Shown: in pieces, positions 1-6,206 of the stretch
How positions within the stretch are numbered: the first letter of the stretch is position 1
Layout of the letters: the number at the start of each line of letters is the position of its first letter
NCBI RefSeq assembly: GCF_020742175.1
Contig: NZ_DYXM01000173.1
Location: 1 to 6,847 of the forward strand
Source of the DNA: Dietzia timorensis
GTDB taxonomy: Bacteria > Actinomycetota > Actinomycetes > Mycobacteriales > Mycobacteriaceae
Length of the DNA: 6,847 bases
Direction of reading: 5' to 3'
The notes under the pieces: generated by a model
The model's input: the letters and a program-made list of their open reading frames with translations, nothing else
Databases searched by the model: none
What the model was told of the DNA's origin: nothing
Translations under genes and position numbers: made by a program

Positions 1-353
1 TACGGCAGGTACTCGACCGTCGCCCGCAGGTTCTTCGTCAGCGCGCTCGTCGCGACCTTGCGCCGCCCGAGCACCTTCTCGGCGTTCGCGGCCGCCCACG
101 CGAGGTGCTCCAGCGACATGACGATCTCGAACATCGCGTCCGCATGCGGCTTGCCCATCTCGGCGCTCATCGTCCGGGCGATCTGTTCGGCATTCCGCGC
201 CAGGTCCGCCCGCCACGCGTCGAGCACCTTGCGCCGCTTCGCGAAACCCATGTCCTGCCAGCGCTTCTGCGCCCGCCGTGCGGATTGAACATCACGTATG
301 ACGTCGGAGGGCGAGTCGAACGCTACGTCCGGGCGCGCGTGTACTTGAGTCAT
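1..353 (-). CDS. Aldehyde dehydrogenase, N-terminal part (runs off window edge)
   Basis: The first 117 residues of an NAD(P)-dependent aldehyde dehydrogenase are visible; the rest lies beyond base 1. Seen: an Arg/Lys-rich helix with RAQKRWQDM (27-35), then the family's early signature AEMGKPHADAMFE (64-76), and a helix with LEHLAWAAANAEKVL (81-95). The last visible residues EYLP sit just before where the family normally continues into its Rossmann core. The catalytic Cys and Glu are outside the window. The ATG at 353 is chosen because it forms an ATGA overlap with the stop of the upstream reductase gene and has GAAGGA 11 bases upstream (365-370). The family oxidises aldehydes to carboxylic acids. 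As the last visible gene of an oxygenase operon, it probably oxidises an aldehyde made by the upstream enzymes. The subfamily (succinate-semialdehyde-like or broad-range) cannot be set from this fragment. Confidence 0.85.
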   Translation of the reverse strand, partial: MTQVHARPDVAFDSPSDVIRDVQSARRAQKRWQDMGFAKRRKVLDAWRADLARNAEQIARTMSAEMGKPHADAMFEIVMSLEHLAWAAANAEKVLGRRKVATSALTKNLRATVEYLP

Positions 354-1453
354 GGCAATAAACGTCCTTCGCTGTTCAGGTCGACGGTCAGAGTGGAGCC
401 GGCCGCCCGAGATACACAGGTGAGCATGTATTCGGAGCGTTCGGAATCGGTGAGCCGGTGGTCCCGGTGGTCGACCTCGCCGGAGATCACGCGGGTCATG
501 CACGAGCTGCAGAATCCCTGCCGGCAGGAGTAGCTCACCCCGGGCTCGACGCGGCGGATCGCGTCGAGCGTGGTCTCGTTCGCCGCCACCTGCACCTTCT
601 CGCTCGAACCGGCGATGAGCAGCGTGAACGGCTTGCCGCCGACGACCTCCGGCGGCGAAAAGCGCTCGGTGTGCAATGTCGCCGCGGGGTCGACGTCCGG
701 CAGCACCGTGCGCGCGGTGTCCATGAGCGACGGCGGCCCGCACATGTACACCGCCGAGGCCGCATCGGCGCCGGCGAGCACCTCGGGGATATACGGGGGA
801 CCGAGTTCGTCGTCGGTGCGCACCTCGACGCGCCCGAGACCTGCGTCGATCTCGGCGAGCTCGTCCAGGAAGGGCAGGGTATCGCGGGAGCGCCCGAGAT
901 AGGCGAGCTTCCAGTTCGCGCCCTCGCGTTCGGCGTGCCGGACCATCGGCAGGATCGGGGTGATCCCGATGCCGCCAGCGATGAAGAAGTAGTTCTCGGT
1001 CTGCCGGAACGGGAACGCGTTGCGCGGGCCGCGCACCGTGATCCGGTCGCCTTCGGACAGCGAATGCATCTCGACCGAACCGCCCTCGCCGCCGGCCTCG
1101 GCGGAGATCCGCCGCACCGCGATGCGGAAGTGGCTGCGGTCCTCAGGGTCGCCGCACAGCGAGTAGCTGCGCTGCTTCCCGGAGGGGAGGAACACGTCGA
1201 GGTGCGCCCCGGGGCGCCAAAAGGGAACGGGGTTCCCGCTGTCCGGCGTCAGCTCGAACGACACGACGTCGGGGGCCTGTTTACGCACGCGCGTCACGGT
1301 CACCGGGAGGTCGTAGCCGGTGCGCCGAACGGGGTTCGGGCGCGAGAGCATCGGCGCGAAGGGGCTGCGGGCGAAGACCTGGCGGTATCCGTCCGCGGCG
1401 ATGTCGAACATGCGCATCGCGGCAGTGACGCGCGTGCTGGCAGACTTGGTCAC
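350..1453 (-). CDS. PDR/VanB-family FMN and [2Fe-2S] oxidoreductase
   Basis: Single-chain electron-transfer protein of 367 aa that should pass electrons from NAD(P)H through FMN to a [2Fe-2S] centre and on to an oxygenase. Domain order is that of phthalate dioxygenase reductase. The FMN/flavin domain covers about 46-150, with RSYSL (95-99) and GEGGS (122-126). The NAD(P) domain covers about 150-255, with GGIGITP (160-166) and CGP (238-240). The C-terminal plant-type ferredoxin domain has C310-x4-C315-x2-C318-x27-C346. About 45 residues precede the flavin domain, giving a protein longer than the roughly 320 aa of classical family members. The GTG at 1453 is preferred because it overlaps the upstream stop as GTGA and has GAGGAG at 1462-1467, 8 bases away. 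Reading further upstream only gives out-of-frame antisense to nothing: that extension is the shadow of the neighbouring gene. No Rieske oxygenase or P450 is nearby, so the likely partner is the diiron-motif protein encoded just upstream. Confidence 0.92.
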   Translation of the reverse strand: MTKSASTRVTAAMRMFDIAADGYRQVFARSPFAPMLSRPNPVRRTGYDLPVTVTRVRKQAPDVVSFELTPDSGNPVPFWRPGAHLDVFLPSGKQRSYSLCGDPEDRSHFRIAVRRISAEAGGEGGSVEMHSLSEGDRITVRGPRNAFPFRQTENYFFIAGGIGITPILPMVRHAEREGANWKLAYLGRSRDTLPFLDELAEIDAGLGRVEVRTDDELGPPYIPEVLAGADAASAVYMCGPPSLMDTARTVLPDVDPAATLHTERFSPPEVVGGKPFTLLIAGSSEKVQVAANETTLDAIRRVEPGVSYSCRQGFCSSCMTRVISGEVDHRDHRLTDSERSEYMLTCVSRAAGSTLTVDLNSEGRLLP

Positions 1454-2346
1454 TGGTCTTGCTCCTCGTGCCTGTGCACGGCGGTGGACTGAGACAGGTA
1501 TTCCACGGCCATGTCGATGCTGCCGAAGGACGCCGGGTGGAACTTCGGGCGCAGGTACACCGGGATCTCGGTTACGAAGAACTTCACGTCCGGAACGGCC
1601 TTCGCCTTGATGGACCGGCGGAACGACAGCAGCCAGTGCTCCTTTTTCTTCGGCAGCTCCGGATCGGAACGGTACAAATCCCGCGCCGTCGAGAAGAACA
1701 ACGCGGCTAACACGACGCTGGCGATCAACGAGGTGCGCACGCGTCGCGCATACGAGCCGTCGACGTATTGGAATGCATCGAAGACGACGTTGCGGTGTTC
1801 GACCTCCTCGGCGCCGTGCCATTTGAGGAGGTCCATCATCTCCGGGTGCGTGTCGTTCGCCTCGAGGCCGCCGCTGGCGAGGAACCAGTTCCCGACGACC
1901 GCGGTGTAGTGCTCCATCGCCGCGAACAGGCCGAGCCGCTCGCACAGCCACGCCTTACGGGCGCGGCCGGTGAGCCCCTTGTAGCCGAGCACGTTGTCGA
2001 CCATCCACTCCATCTTCGCGCCCATCTCGACATTGAGCCCGAGATCGGCGAGGTACTCGCGAGCACCGCGGTGCGAGTCGGCGTGCTGGGTCTCCTGCCC
2101 GATGAACCCGCGCACTTCCTCCTCCAGCCGCGGGTCCTCGATGTGGGGCAGCGCCTCGGCGAGCGCGGAGGACATCGCGCGCTCGCCCTCCGGGAGGATG
2201 AGGTGCATCGCGTTGTACATGTGCACCGCCATCGGCTGGCCGGGAATGTAGTGCAGCGGCATCCCGTCCCATTCGAAATGCACGTCGCGCGCCTCGATGG
2301 AATAGGACTCATCCGTATGGGTTGTCGAATGCGTTTCGGTGCTCAT
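1450..2346 (-). CDS. PF10118-type 'metal-dependent hydrolase'; probable ferritin-like diiron oxygenase
   Basis: Protein of 298 aa resembling the family usually named 'predicted metal-dependent hydrolase'. The visible residues argue for a different chemistry. Candidate ligands are E53 or E55 (in PEGER), E85-x-x-H88 (GQETQH), E145 next to H146 (AMEHYTAV), and E181-x-x-H184 (AEEVEHRN). This is the Glu, ExxH, Glu, ExxH order of a four-helix-bundle diiron carboxylate site, as in ferritin-like oxygenases and oxidases. No hydrolase signature (GxSxG, HxHxDH) was seen. A hydrophobic stretch at 206-219 (SLIASVVLAALFFS) follows the ligand region and could contact membrane or a hydrophobic substrate. The ATG at 2346 overlaps the upstream stop (ATGA) and has GAGGAGG at 2357-2363, 10 bases away. 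It lies between a monooxygenase gene and a reductase gene, which fits an O2-activating enzyme reduced by the latter. Family membership is fairly secure from memory; oxygenase function is inferred from motif and context. Confidence 0.85.
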   Translation of the reverse strand: MSTETHSTTHTDESYSIEARDVHFEWDGMPLHYIPGQPMAVHMYNAMHLILPEGERAMSSALAEALPHIEDPRLEEEVRGFIGQETQHADSHRGAREYLADLGLNVEMGAKMEWMVDNVLGYKGLTGRARKAWLCERLGLFAAMEHYTAVVGNWFLASGGLEANDTHPEMMDLLKWHGAEEVEHRNVVFDAFQYVDGSYARRVRTSLIASVVLAALFFSTARDLYRSDPELPKKKEHWLLSFRRSIKAKAVPDVKFFVTEIPVYLRPKFHPASFGSIDMAVEYLSQSTAVHRHEEQDQ

Positions 2347-3917
2347 GGCCTACTGGCCTCCTCGGTCTCGGCGGAATCGTAGGAATCGGCGGACGTGTCC
2401 TCGGCGACGTCGCCGCCGGCCCCGAGGACGAAATCGGGCAGGTGGATGCGCCGGGTGCGCGCGCGGAATTGGCGGAAGAACCCCGGGAACCAGGCGATGT
2501 TCCGGCCGGTGGCGTCGATGTAATAGGAGGCGCAGCCGCCGACGTTCCACACCGAGCGCGACAGCGTGGTGTCGATCTCGTCGACGAACCGTTCCACCGC
2601 GTCGCCGCGCACCTCGAGGCTCGTCAACCCGTGAGCCTGCATCTCCCGGAGCGCGCTGATGATGTAGTCGACCTGCGCCTCGATGACGACGACCATCGAG
2701 GTGTACGTCGCCGCGTTCGGGCCGAGGATCTGGAACAGGTTGGGGAAACCGGCCGCTGCGGTGCCCAGGTAGCACAGGGGCGTGGGCTCCCAGCTCTCGG
2801 CGAGGGAGCGGCCTCCGGCGTCATGAACCCGGGAGAAGAACGGATGGCCGGAGACGGTGAACCCTGTGGCGAGTACGAGGACATCGAGTTCGTGGACCGT
2901 ACCGTCCGCGGTCTCGACGCCGGTGGGCACGATCCGCCGGATCGGTTCGGTGATGACGTCGGTCTTCGCATCCGCCATGGCGGGGAAGTAGGCATTAGAG
3001 AACGTCGGCCGTTTGCAGCCGAACATGTAGTCCGGGGTGAGCTTGGCGCGTAGCTCCGGATCGGGAATCTGGCGCCGCAGCTGCGCCTTAGCGATGGCCT
3101 CCATCCCCTTGAGCAGGGCAGGGCGGAACACGAGGCCGTAGACCATGGACTCGAGGAGGAGGTCGACCGTGCGGCGCAGGGCGCGCTGGGTGGCGGGGAT
3201 CCGCGCGAAAAGTGTCTGCAGCGCGGAAGGGATCGGCCGGTCGGGGTGCGGGAAGATCCACGTCGGCGTGCGTTGGAAGACGGTGAGCGAACGGCCCGCG
3301 CGTACTGCCTGCGGGATGATCTGCACGCCGGAGGCGCCGGTACCGATGACCCCGATGCGCGTGCCGCTCCAGTCCTGCGTGTGGTCCCAGCGCGCGGAAT
3401 GGAGGACGGTGCCCTCGAAGTCCTCGAGTCCGGCGAAGTTCGGCGTCGACGGTTCGCTGAACGGGCCGAACGCTCCGACGACGACGCGCGCCCGCCACGT
3501 GCCCTCCGAGGTTGCGAGCGTCCAGTGCCGGCCCGTCTCGTCCCAACGCATGTCGAGGATCTCGTGGCCGAGCCGCAGGTGCGGTTCGATGCCGAAGTTC
3601 TTGCACACCTCGCGCAGGTAGGCGAGTAGCTCGGGCTGTAGGGGATAGAGGCGCGACCAGTCGGATTTCTGGGCGAAGGAGAACGAGTACAGCGCGGCCG
3701 GGATGTCGCACTGTGCGCCGGGGTAGGTGTTCGCCTGCCAGGTACCGCCGACCTCCGAGGCGCGATCGAAGAGGAGGAAGTTCGTGATGCCCTCGTCGAG
3801 CAGGCGCTTGGCGGTGCAGATGCCGCCGAACCCCGCACCGACGACCGCGACGTCGAGCATGTCGTCCACCATCCTGTCGGTCTCGGTGTGGTTCTCGATG
3901 TCGTTCCAGGAGTCCAT
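2343..3917 (-). CDS. Type I Baeyer-Villiger-type FAD monooxygenase
   Basis: Flavin monooxygenase of 524 aa expected to use FAD, NADPH and O2 to turn ketones into esters or lactones. Seen: FAD-binding GAGFGG (27-32); GGTWQANTYPGAQCD (57-71), matching the BVMO GGxWxxxxYPGxxxD motif; F167-x-G-x3-H173-x3-W177-D178, the BVMO fingerprint FxGxxxHxxxW[P/D]; and a second Rossmann GTGASG (192-197) for NADPH. Late conserved segments are ATGF (350-353), GPNAATYTSM (399-408), and WNVGGCASYYIDATGRN (457-473). The tail after 500 is acidic and probably disordered. The start at 3917 has AAGGAG at 3924-3929, 6 bases upstream; longer readings run into the promoter region and look non-coding. It is the first gene of the operon, directly behind a promoter with an inverted repeat. 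It resembles the broad actinobacterial BVMO group that includes EthA-like proteins. The natural substrate cannot be read from sequence. Confidence 0.93.
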   Translation of the reverse strand: MDSWNDIENHTETDRMVDDMLDVAVVGAGFGGICTAKRLLDEGITNFLLFDRASEVGGTWQANTYPGAQCDIPAALYSFSFAQKSDWSRLYPLQPELLAYLREVCKNFGIEPHLRLGHEILDMRWDETGRHWTLATSEGTWRARVVVGAFGPFSEPSTPNFAGLEDFEGTVLHSARWDHTQDWSGTRIGVIGTGASGVQIIPQAVRAGRSLTVFQRTPTWIFPHPDRPIPSALQTLFARIPATQRALRRTVDLLLESMVYGLVFRPALLKGMEAIAKAQLRRQIPDPELRAKLTPDYMFGCKRPTFSNAYFPAMADAKTDVITEPIRRIVPTGVETADGTVHELDVLVLATGFTVSGHPFFSRVHDAGGRSLAESWEPTPLCYLGTAAAGFPNLFQILGPNAATYTSMVVVIEAQVDYIISALREMQAHGLTSLEVRGDAVERFVDEIDTTLSRSVWNVGGCASYYIDATGRNIAWFPGFFRQFRARTRRIHLPDFVLGAGGDVAEDTSADSYDSAETEEASRP

Positions 3918-3989
3918 GAACAGCTCCTTGTCGTAGCCGGTATGGACGGCGCGCCCGGGGCGTGTCGTGCGTTGGGTGATACGCGTCTC

Positions 3990-4018
3990 AGTCTTATGTA
4001 GACATCGCCTGATGTCAA
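3990..4018 (-). promoter_or_regulatory. Probable promoter of the BVMO operon
   Basis: On the minus strand a perfect -35 box TTGACA (4018-4013) is followed 16 bases later by TAAGAC (3996-3991), or 17 bases later by AAGACT; both are weak -10 matches. Transcription would start near 3984, leaving a leader of about 65 bases before the BVMO ATG. The -35 and spacing are seen directly; the -10 assignment is tentative. Confidence 0.5.
3999..4018. promoter_or_regulatory. Inverted repeat, likely regulator operator
   Basis: GACAT (4001-4005) and ATGTC (4012-4016) form a perfect 5-bp inverted repeat around CGCCTG, and one further outer pair (3999/4018) also matches. The repeat covers the -35 box and the first part of the spacer of the minus-strand promoter, where a dimeric repressor would block RNA polymerase. 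No regulator gene lies in the window, so the binding protein is unknown. TetR- or GntR-type dimers are possible. Confidence 0.45.
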
Positions 4019-4037
4019 CTACTGCTGTGTGTCGATC

Positions 4038-4047
4038 GAGGCGCCTC
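4038..4047. repeat. 10-bp perfect palindrome in the divergent control region
   Basis: GAGGCGCCTC is self-complementary over all ten bases. It sits between the two divergent promoters, about 20 bases upstream of the minus-strand -35 and about 45 bases upstream of the plus-strand ECF-like -35. It may be a second operator half or chance in GC-rich DNA; no second copy was seen in the window. Confidence 0.25.
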
Positions 4048-4090
4048 TGCACCGCCTGCGCTTCGGTGGAGGTAGGCGTTCATTTCTCAC

Positions 4091-4115
4091 GGGAACGTGG
4101 AGACCGTGTTAGGTT
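4091..4115 (+). promoter_or_regulatory. ECF (SigE/SigH-like) promoter candidate for lemA-htpX
   Basis: GGGAAC at 4091-4096 is followed by 16 bases and GTT at 4113-4115. This fits the GGAAC-N16-18-GTT pattern of actinobacterial SigE/SigH-type extracytoplasmic sigma factors. The start of transcription would fall near 4122, about 35 bases before the lemA ATG, leaving room for the AAAGGGG ribosome site. No convincing SigA -10 was found in the same place. Stress control suits a LemA/HtpX pair; from memory, mycobacterial htpX has been linked to SigE, which I could not verify here. Confidence 0.45.
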
Positions 4116-4155
4116 CGACGTAGACCACTTCCGTGCGGTGAAAGGGGCGTTCCAC

Positions 4156-4731
4156 ATGGGTGCCGGGCTCGTGATTCTGATCGTCGTCATCATCTTGTTG
4201 GTGATCCTGGTGGCGGTAGCCATCGGTATGTACAACGGACTCGTCCGCATGCGGAACAATGCGCGGGAGGCCTGGGCGCAGATCGACACCCAGCTCCAGC
4301 GCCGCGCCGACCTCATTCCCAACCTCGTGGAGACCGTCAAGGGCTACGCGAAACACGAGAGCGAAACCCTCCAGCGCGTCACCGACGCGCGTACCGCCGC
4401 GCAGCGCGCACACGAGACCGGCGAGGTCCGCGATGCGAAGGCGGCGGAGTCGGCATACAAGGACGCCATGGTTCGGGTCAACGCGGTGGCCGAGCAGTAC
4501 CCGGATCTCAAGGCGAGCCGGAACTTCCTGTCCCTGCAGGAGGAGCTCGCCACCACCGAGAACAAGGTGTCGTTCGCGCGCCAGCACTACAACGAGGCCG
4601 TCAATTCCTACAACACCAAGCGCGAGGTCTTCCCGTCGAACATCTTCGCCGGGATGTTCAACTTCACAGCCGCCGAGCTCTTCGAGGTCGAAGACGAGTC
4701 CGCTCGTCGCGCGCCCGGCGTCCAGTTCTAG
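4156..4731 (+). CDS. lemA: LemA family protein
   Basis: Membrane-anchored protein of 191 aa. One N-terminal hydrophobic helix (about 5-25, very rich in V, I and L) is followed by the LemA helical domain. Family hallmarks are W40-AQIDTQLQRRADLIPNLVE (40-59) leading into VKGYAKHE (61-68), YPDLKA (115-120), the helix with LATTENKVSFARQHYNEAV (131-149), and FPSNIFAGMFNF (159-170). The chain is predicted to have a short outside N-terminus and long coiled helices, but its topology is not proven from sequence. The ATG at 4156 is chosen because AAAGGGG (4141-4147) sits 8 bases upstream and the helix starts at once; upstream in-frame codons cover the promoter. LemA proteins often neighbour M48 proteases, and here htpX follows after 24 bases in the same frame. 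Its molecular role is poorly known; a scaffold or partner for the protease is inferred. Confidence 0.93.
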   Translation: MGAGLVILIVVIILLVILVAVAIGMYNGLVRMRNNAREAWAQIDTQLQRRADLIPNLVETVKGYAKHESETLQRVTDARTAAQRAHETGEVRDAKAAESAYKDAMVRVNAVAEQYPDLKASRNFLSLQEELATTENKVSFARQHYNEAVNSYNTKREVFPSNIFAGMFNFTAAELFEVEDESARRAPGVQF

Positions 4732-4755
4732 AGCCCGAAGGTCGCGTTACTCCCG

Positions 4756-5724
4756 ATGGCGTCCTTCTCTACCGAACTCAAGCGGCTGCGCCGGGGCGTA
4801 TTCGTCGCGTGGCTGGTCAACTTCCTCCTCCTCGCATTGACGGTCCTCGCGGCGATGCTCTTCGTCGCCCTGCCGAGCAATGTCACCAATGCCGAGCTGC
4901 TGCGTTACCTCCTCCTCTACGGCGGTATCGCGGTGGTCGTCGCCGCGGTGATCCTCGCGTTCGTCATGCTGATGTCGTCGTCCGTCGTCATGGGATCGGT
5001 GGGCGGTGACCACGAGCGGGTCACCAGCGGGCAGCTCTACAACATCGCCGAGGAGATGTCGATCGCCTCGGGGATGAAGGTGCCCGATGTCTACATCCAG
5101 CACGGCACCGGTGTGGCCAACGCCTACGCGCTGAGCAATCGCAAGGGGCACGCCCGCGTCGTGTTCACCGCGGAAATCCTGCAGACGCTTGATCGCTCCG
5201 AGGTCCAGGCGGTCATGGCGCACGAGCTCAGCCACGTCTATACCGGCGACTCGGTGGCGATGACTAGGCTCATCGCGCTGACGTCGACGGTCGGCATCAT
5301 CGCGGGCCTGTCCTCGCGCATGTTCTACGGGCGACGCGGCGGTGGCAATGGCAAGACCAACCCGTTGGCGATCGTCATCATCGTGCTGTCGCTGATCTTC
5401 CTCCTCGTTGCTCCCATTCTCTCGCGCGTCGGCAATGCCTTCATGTCCCGCAAGCGCGAATCCCAGGCCGATGCGAACGCGGTGCGCTTCACCCGTAACC
5501 CCACGGCCATGGCGAGCGCGCTGGCCAAGATCGACGGCTACAGCTATCAGTCCGGCGCCGACAACAACAAGGACGCCGAGAAGTTCTATAAGACCGTCGG
5601 CGCGCTGGCGTTCTTCAATCCGGCGAAATTCGCCGGCGCCTTCGCCACGCACCCGCCCATCGGGCAGCGCGTCGACGCGTTGGTGAAGATGGGCGCAGAA
5701 CCCCCGCGGGCGCCCGGCGCCTAG
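4756..5724 (+). CDS. htpX: HtpX-like M48 family zinc metalloprotease, membrane-bound
   Basis: Integral membrane endopeptidase of 322 aa, expected to degrade damaged membrane proteins. Two N-terminal membrane helices lie at about 15-38 and 53-78. The catalytic HELSH (156-160) supplies two zinc-binding His and the catalytic Glu157. The third ligand is E235 in ESQAD (235-239). Two further hydrophobic segments (about 170-186 and 203-224) flank a glycine-rich loop with GRRGGGNGK (192-200). The C-terminal THPPIGQRVDAL (298-309) is typical of the family, in which the THPP motif precedes a terminal helix. All catalytic residues are present. The ATG at 4756 is the only plausible start: after the lemA stop the in-frame codons contain no other good initiator. 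Its ribosome site is poor (AAGG at 4738-4741, 14 bases away), so translation may depend on coupling to lemA. Operon with lemA, under the putative stress promoter, points to envelope quality control. Confidence 0.92.
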   Translation: MASFSTELKRLRRGVFVAWLVNFLLLALTVLAAMLFVALPSNVTNAELLRYLLLYGGIAVVVAAVILAFVMLMSSSVVMGSVGGDHERVTSGQLYNIAEEMSIASGMKVPDVYIQHGTGVANAYALSNRKGHARVVFTAEILQTLDRSEVQAVMAHELSHVYTGDSVAMTRLIALTSTVGIIAGLSSRMFYGRRGGGNGKTNPLAIVIIVLSLIFLLVAPILSRVGNAFMSRKRESQADANAVRFTRNPTAMASALAKIDGYSYQSGADNNKDAEKFYKTVGALAFFNPAKFAGAFATHPPIGQRVDALVKMGAEPPRAPGA

Positions 5725-5743
5725 CTCCACCCGGCCGGATGGG

Positions 5744-5757
5744 TACCTTGGCAACCA
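5744..5757 (+). promoter_or_regulatory. -10 box of a possible leaderless promoter for the hadA-like gene
   Basis: TACCTT (5744-5749) fits the TANNNT -10 pattern common in actinobacteria and ends 7 bases before the ATG at 5757, so transcription could begin at or next to the A of the start codon. No Shine-Dalgarno sequence precedes either candidate ATG (5739 or 5757), which supports a leaderless mRNA. No -35 match is evident. Alternatively the gene is read from htpX, 32 bases upstream. Confidence 0.4.
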
Positions 5758-6206
5758 TGGACGACCAGCACAACGCAGGACAGGATGGTCTCGTCGGGAT
5801 CAGCGTCGACTCCGGTCCGCTGGAGCTCACACCGGTCATGGTGCGCGAGTTCTCCGCCGTCACACGTTCCGATGACGGCGGAGAGCAGGTGCCCCACACG
5901 ATCGCCGCGCCGCTCACGTCGGGGGTTCAGGAGAAGCTCATCGGCGATGAACGCCTGGGGATCGACCTCGCCCGGACGATGCACACCGAGCAGCGCATCG
6001 AGTCCTCCCATCCGCTCGAGGTGGGCCGGACCTACACCGCGACCGCGACGGTCGAATCGATCCGCAAGGCCGCCGGCGGGAGGCTGATCACCTTCGCCAT
6101 CGACGTGCGCGACGCGGGCGGAACAACCGTCCAGACGCTGCGAACGACGCTGTTGTCCGCGCTGGCCACCAGTGGTGCCGACGAGAGCGCGGGAGGGGAG
6201 GCATGA
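5757..6206 (+). CDS. HadA-like MaoC/hot-dog dehydratase subunit (N-terminal type, UPF0336-like)
   Basis: Small hot-dog-fold protein of 149 aa, likely the non-catalytic partner of the hadB-like product. In mycobacteria HadA pairs with HadB as a (3R)-hydroxyacyl-ACP dehydratase of FAS-II. Seen: MVREFSAVTR (28-37), in the position of the family's helix with an FA-type motif; IAAPLT (49-54), matching the conserved APLT; QRIESSHPLEVGRTYT (79-94), resembling the strand-turn before the central sheet; and a final strand TVQTLRTTLL (124-133). Compared from memory with M. tuberculosis HadA, the loop before APLT is shorter and identity is low. The hydratase DxNPIH motif is absent, as expected for this subunit. 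Start 5757 fits a leaderless -10; ATG 5739 would add six residues. Overlap with hadB by ATGA supports equal production of the two chains. The assignment rests mainly on gene order, and general MaoC dehydratase function is the alternative. Confidence 0.75.
   Translation: MDDQHNAGQDGLVGISVDSGPLELTPVMVREFSAVTRSDDGGEQVPHTIAAPLTSGVQEKLIGDERLGIDLARTMHTEQRIESSHPLEVGRTYTATATVESIRKAAGGRLITFAIDVRDAGGTTVQTLRTTLLSALATSGADESAGGEA

Noticed and set aside
458..1492. 344-aa plus-strand reading frame
   Set aside because: It is antisense to the reductase gene, with the composition typical of high-GC shadow frames and no recognisable domain.
1454..1951. N-terminal extension of the reductase reading to about 533 aa on the minus strand
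   Set aside because: The extra residues are Arg-rich and low in family similarity and lie wholly within the PF10118-type gene in another frame. The GTG at 1453 has a good ribosome site and a GTGA overlap.
2624..4018. 464-aa minus-strand frame overlapping the BVMO gene
   Set aside because: Composition is dominated by Ser, Arg, Pro and Thr with no domain, while the BVMO frame has every family motif.
3918..4052. Longer BVMO start adding up to 45 residues
   Set aside because: It would run through the promoter and operator. The ATG at 3917 has AAGGAG at the ideal distance and the flavin motif follows at the usual position.
3967..4155. Longer LemA start on the plus strand
   Set aside because: The added residues are Cys/Arg-rich and unlike LemA; ATG 4156 has a ribosome site and leads directly into the membrane helix.
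4747..5754. 335-aa minus-strand reading frame
   Set aside because: It is antisense to htpX and rich in His, Asp and Arg, as expected for a complement-frame artefact; htpX has all catalytic motifs.
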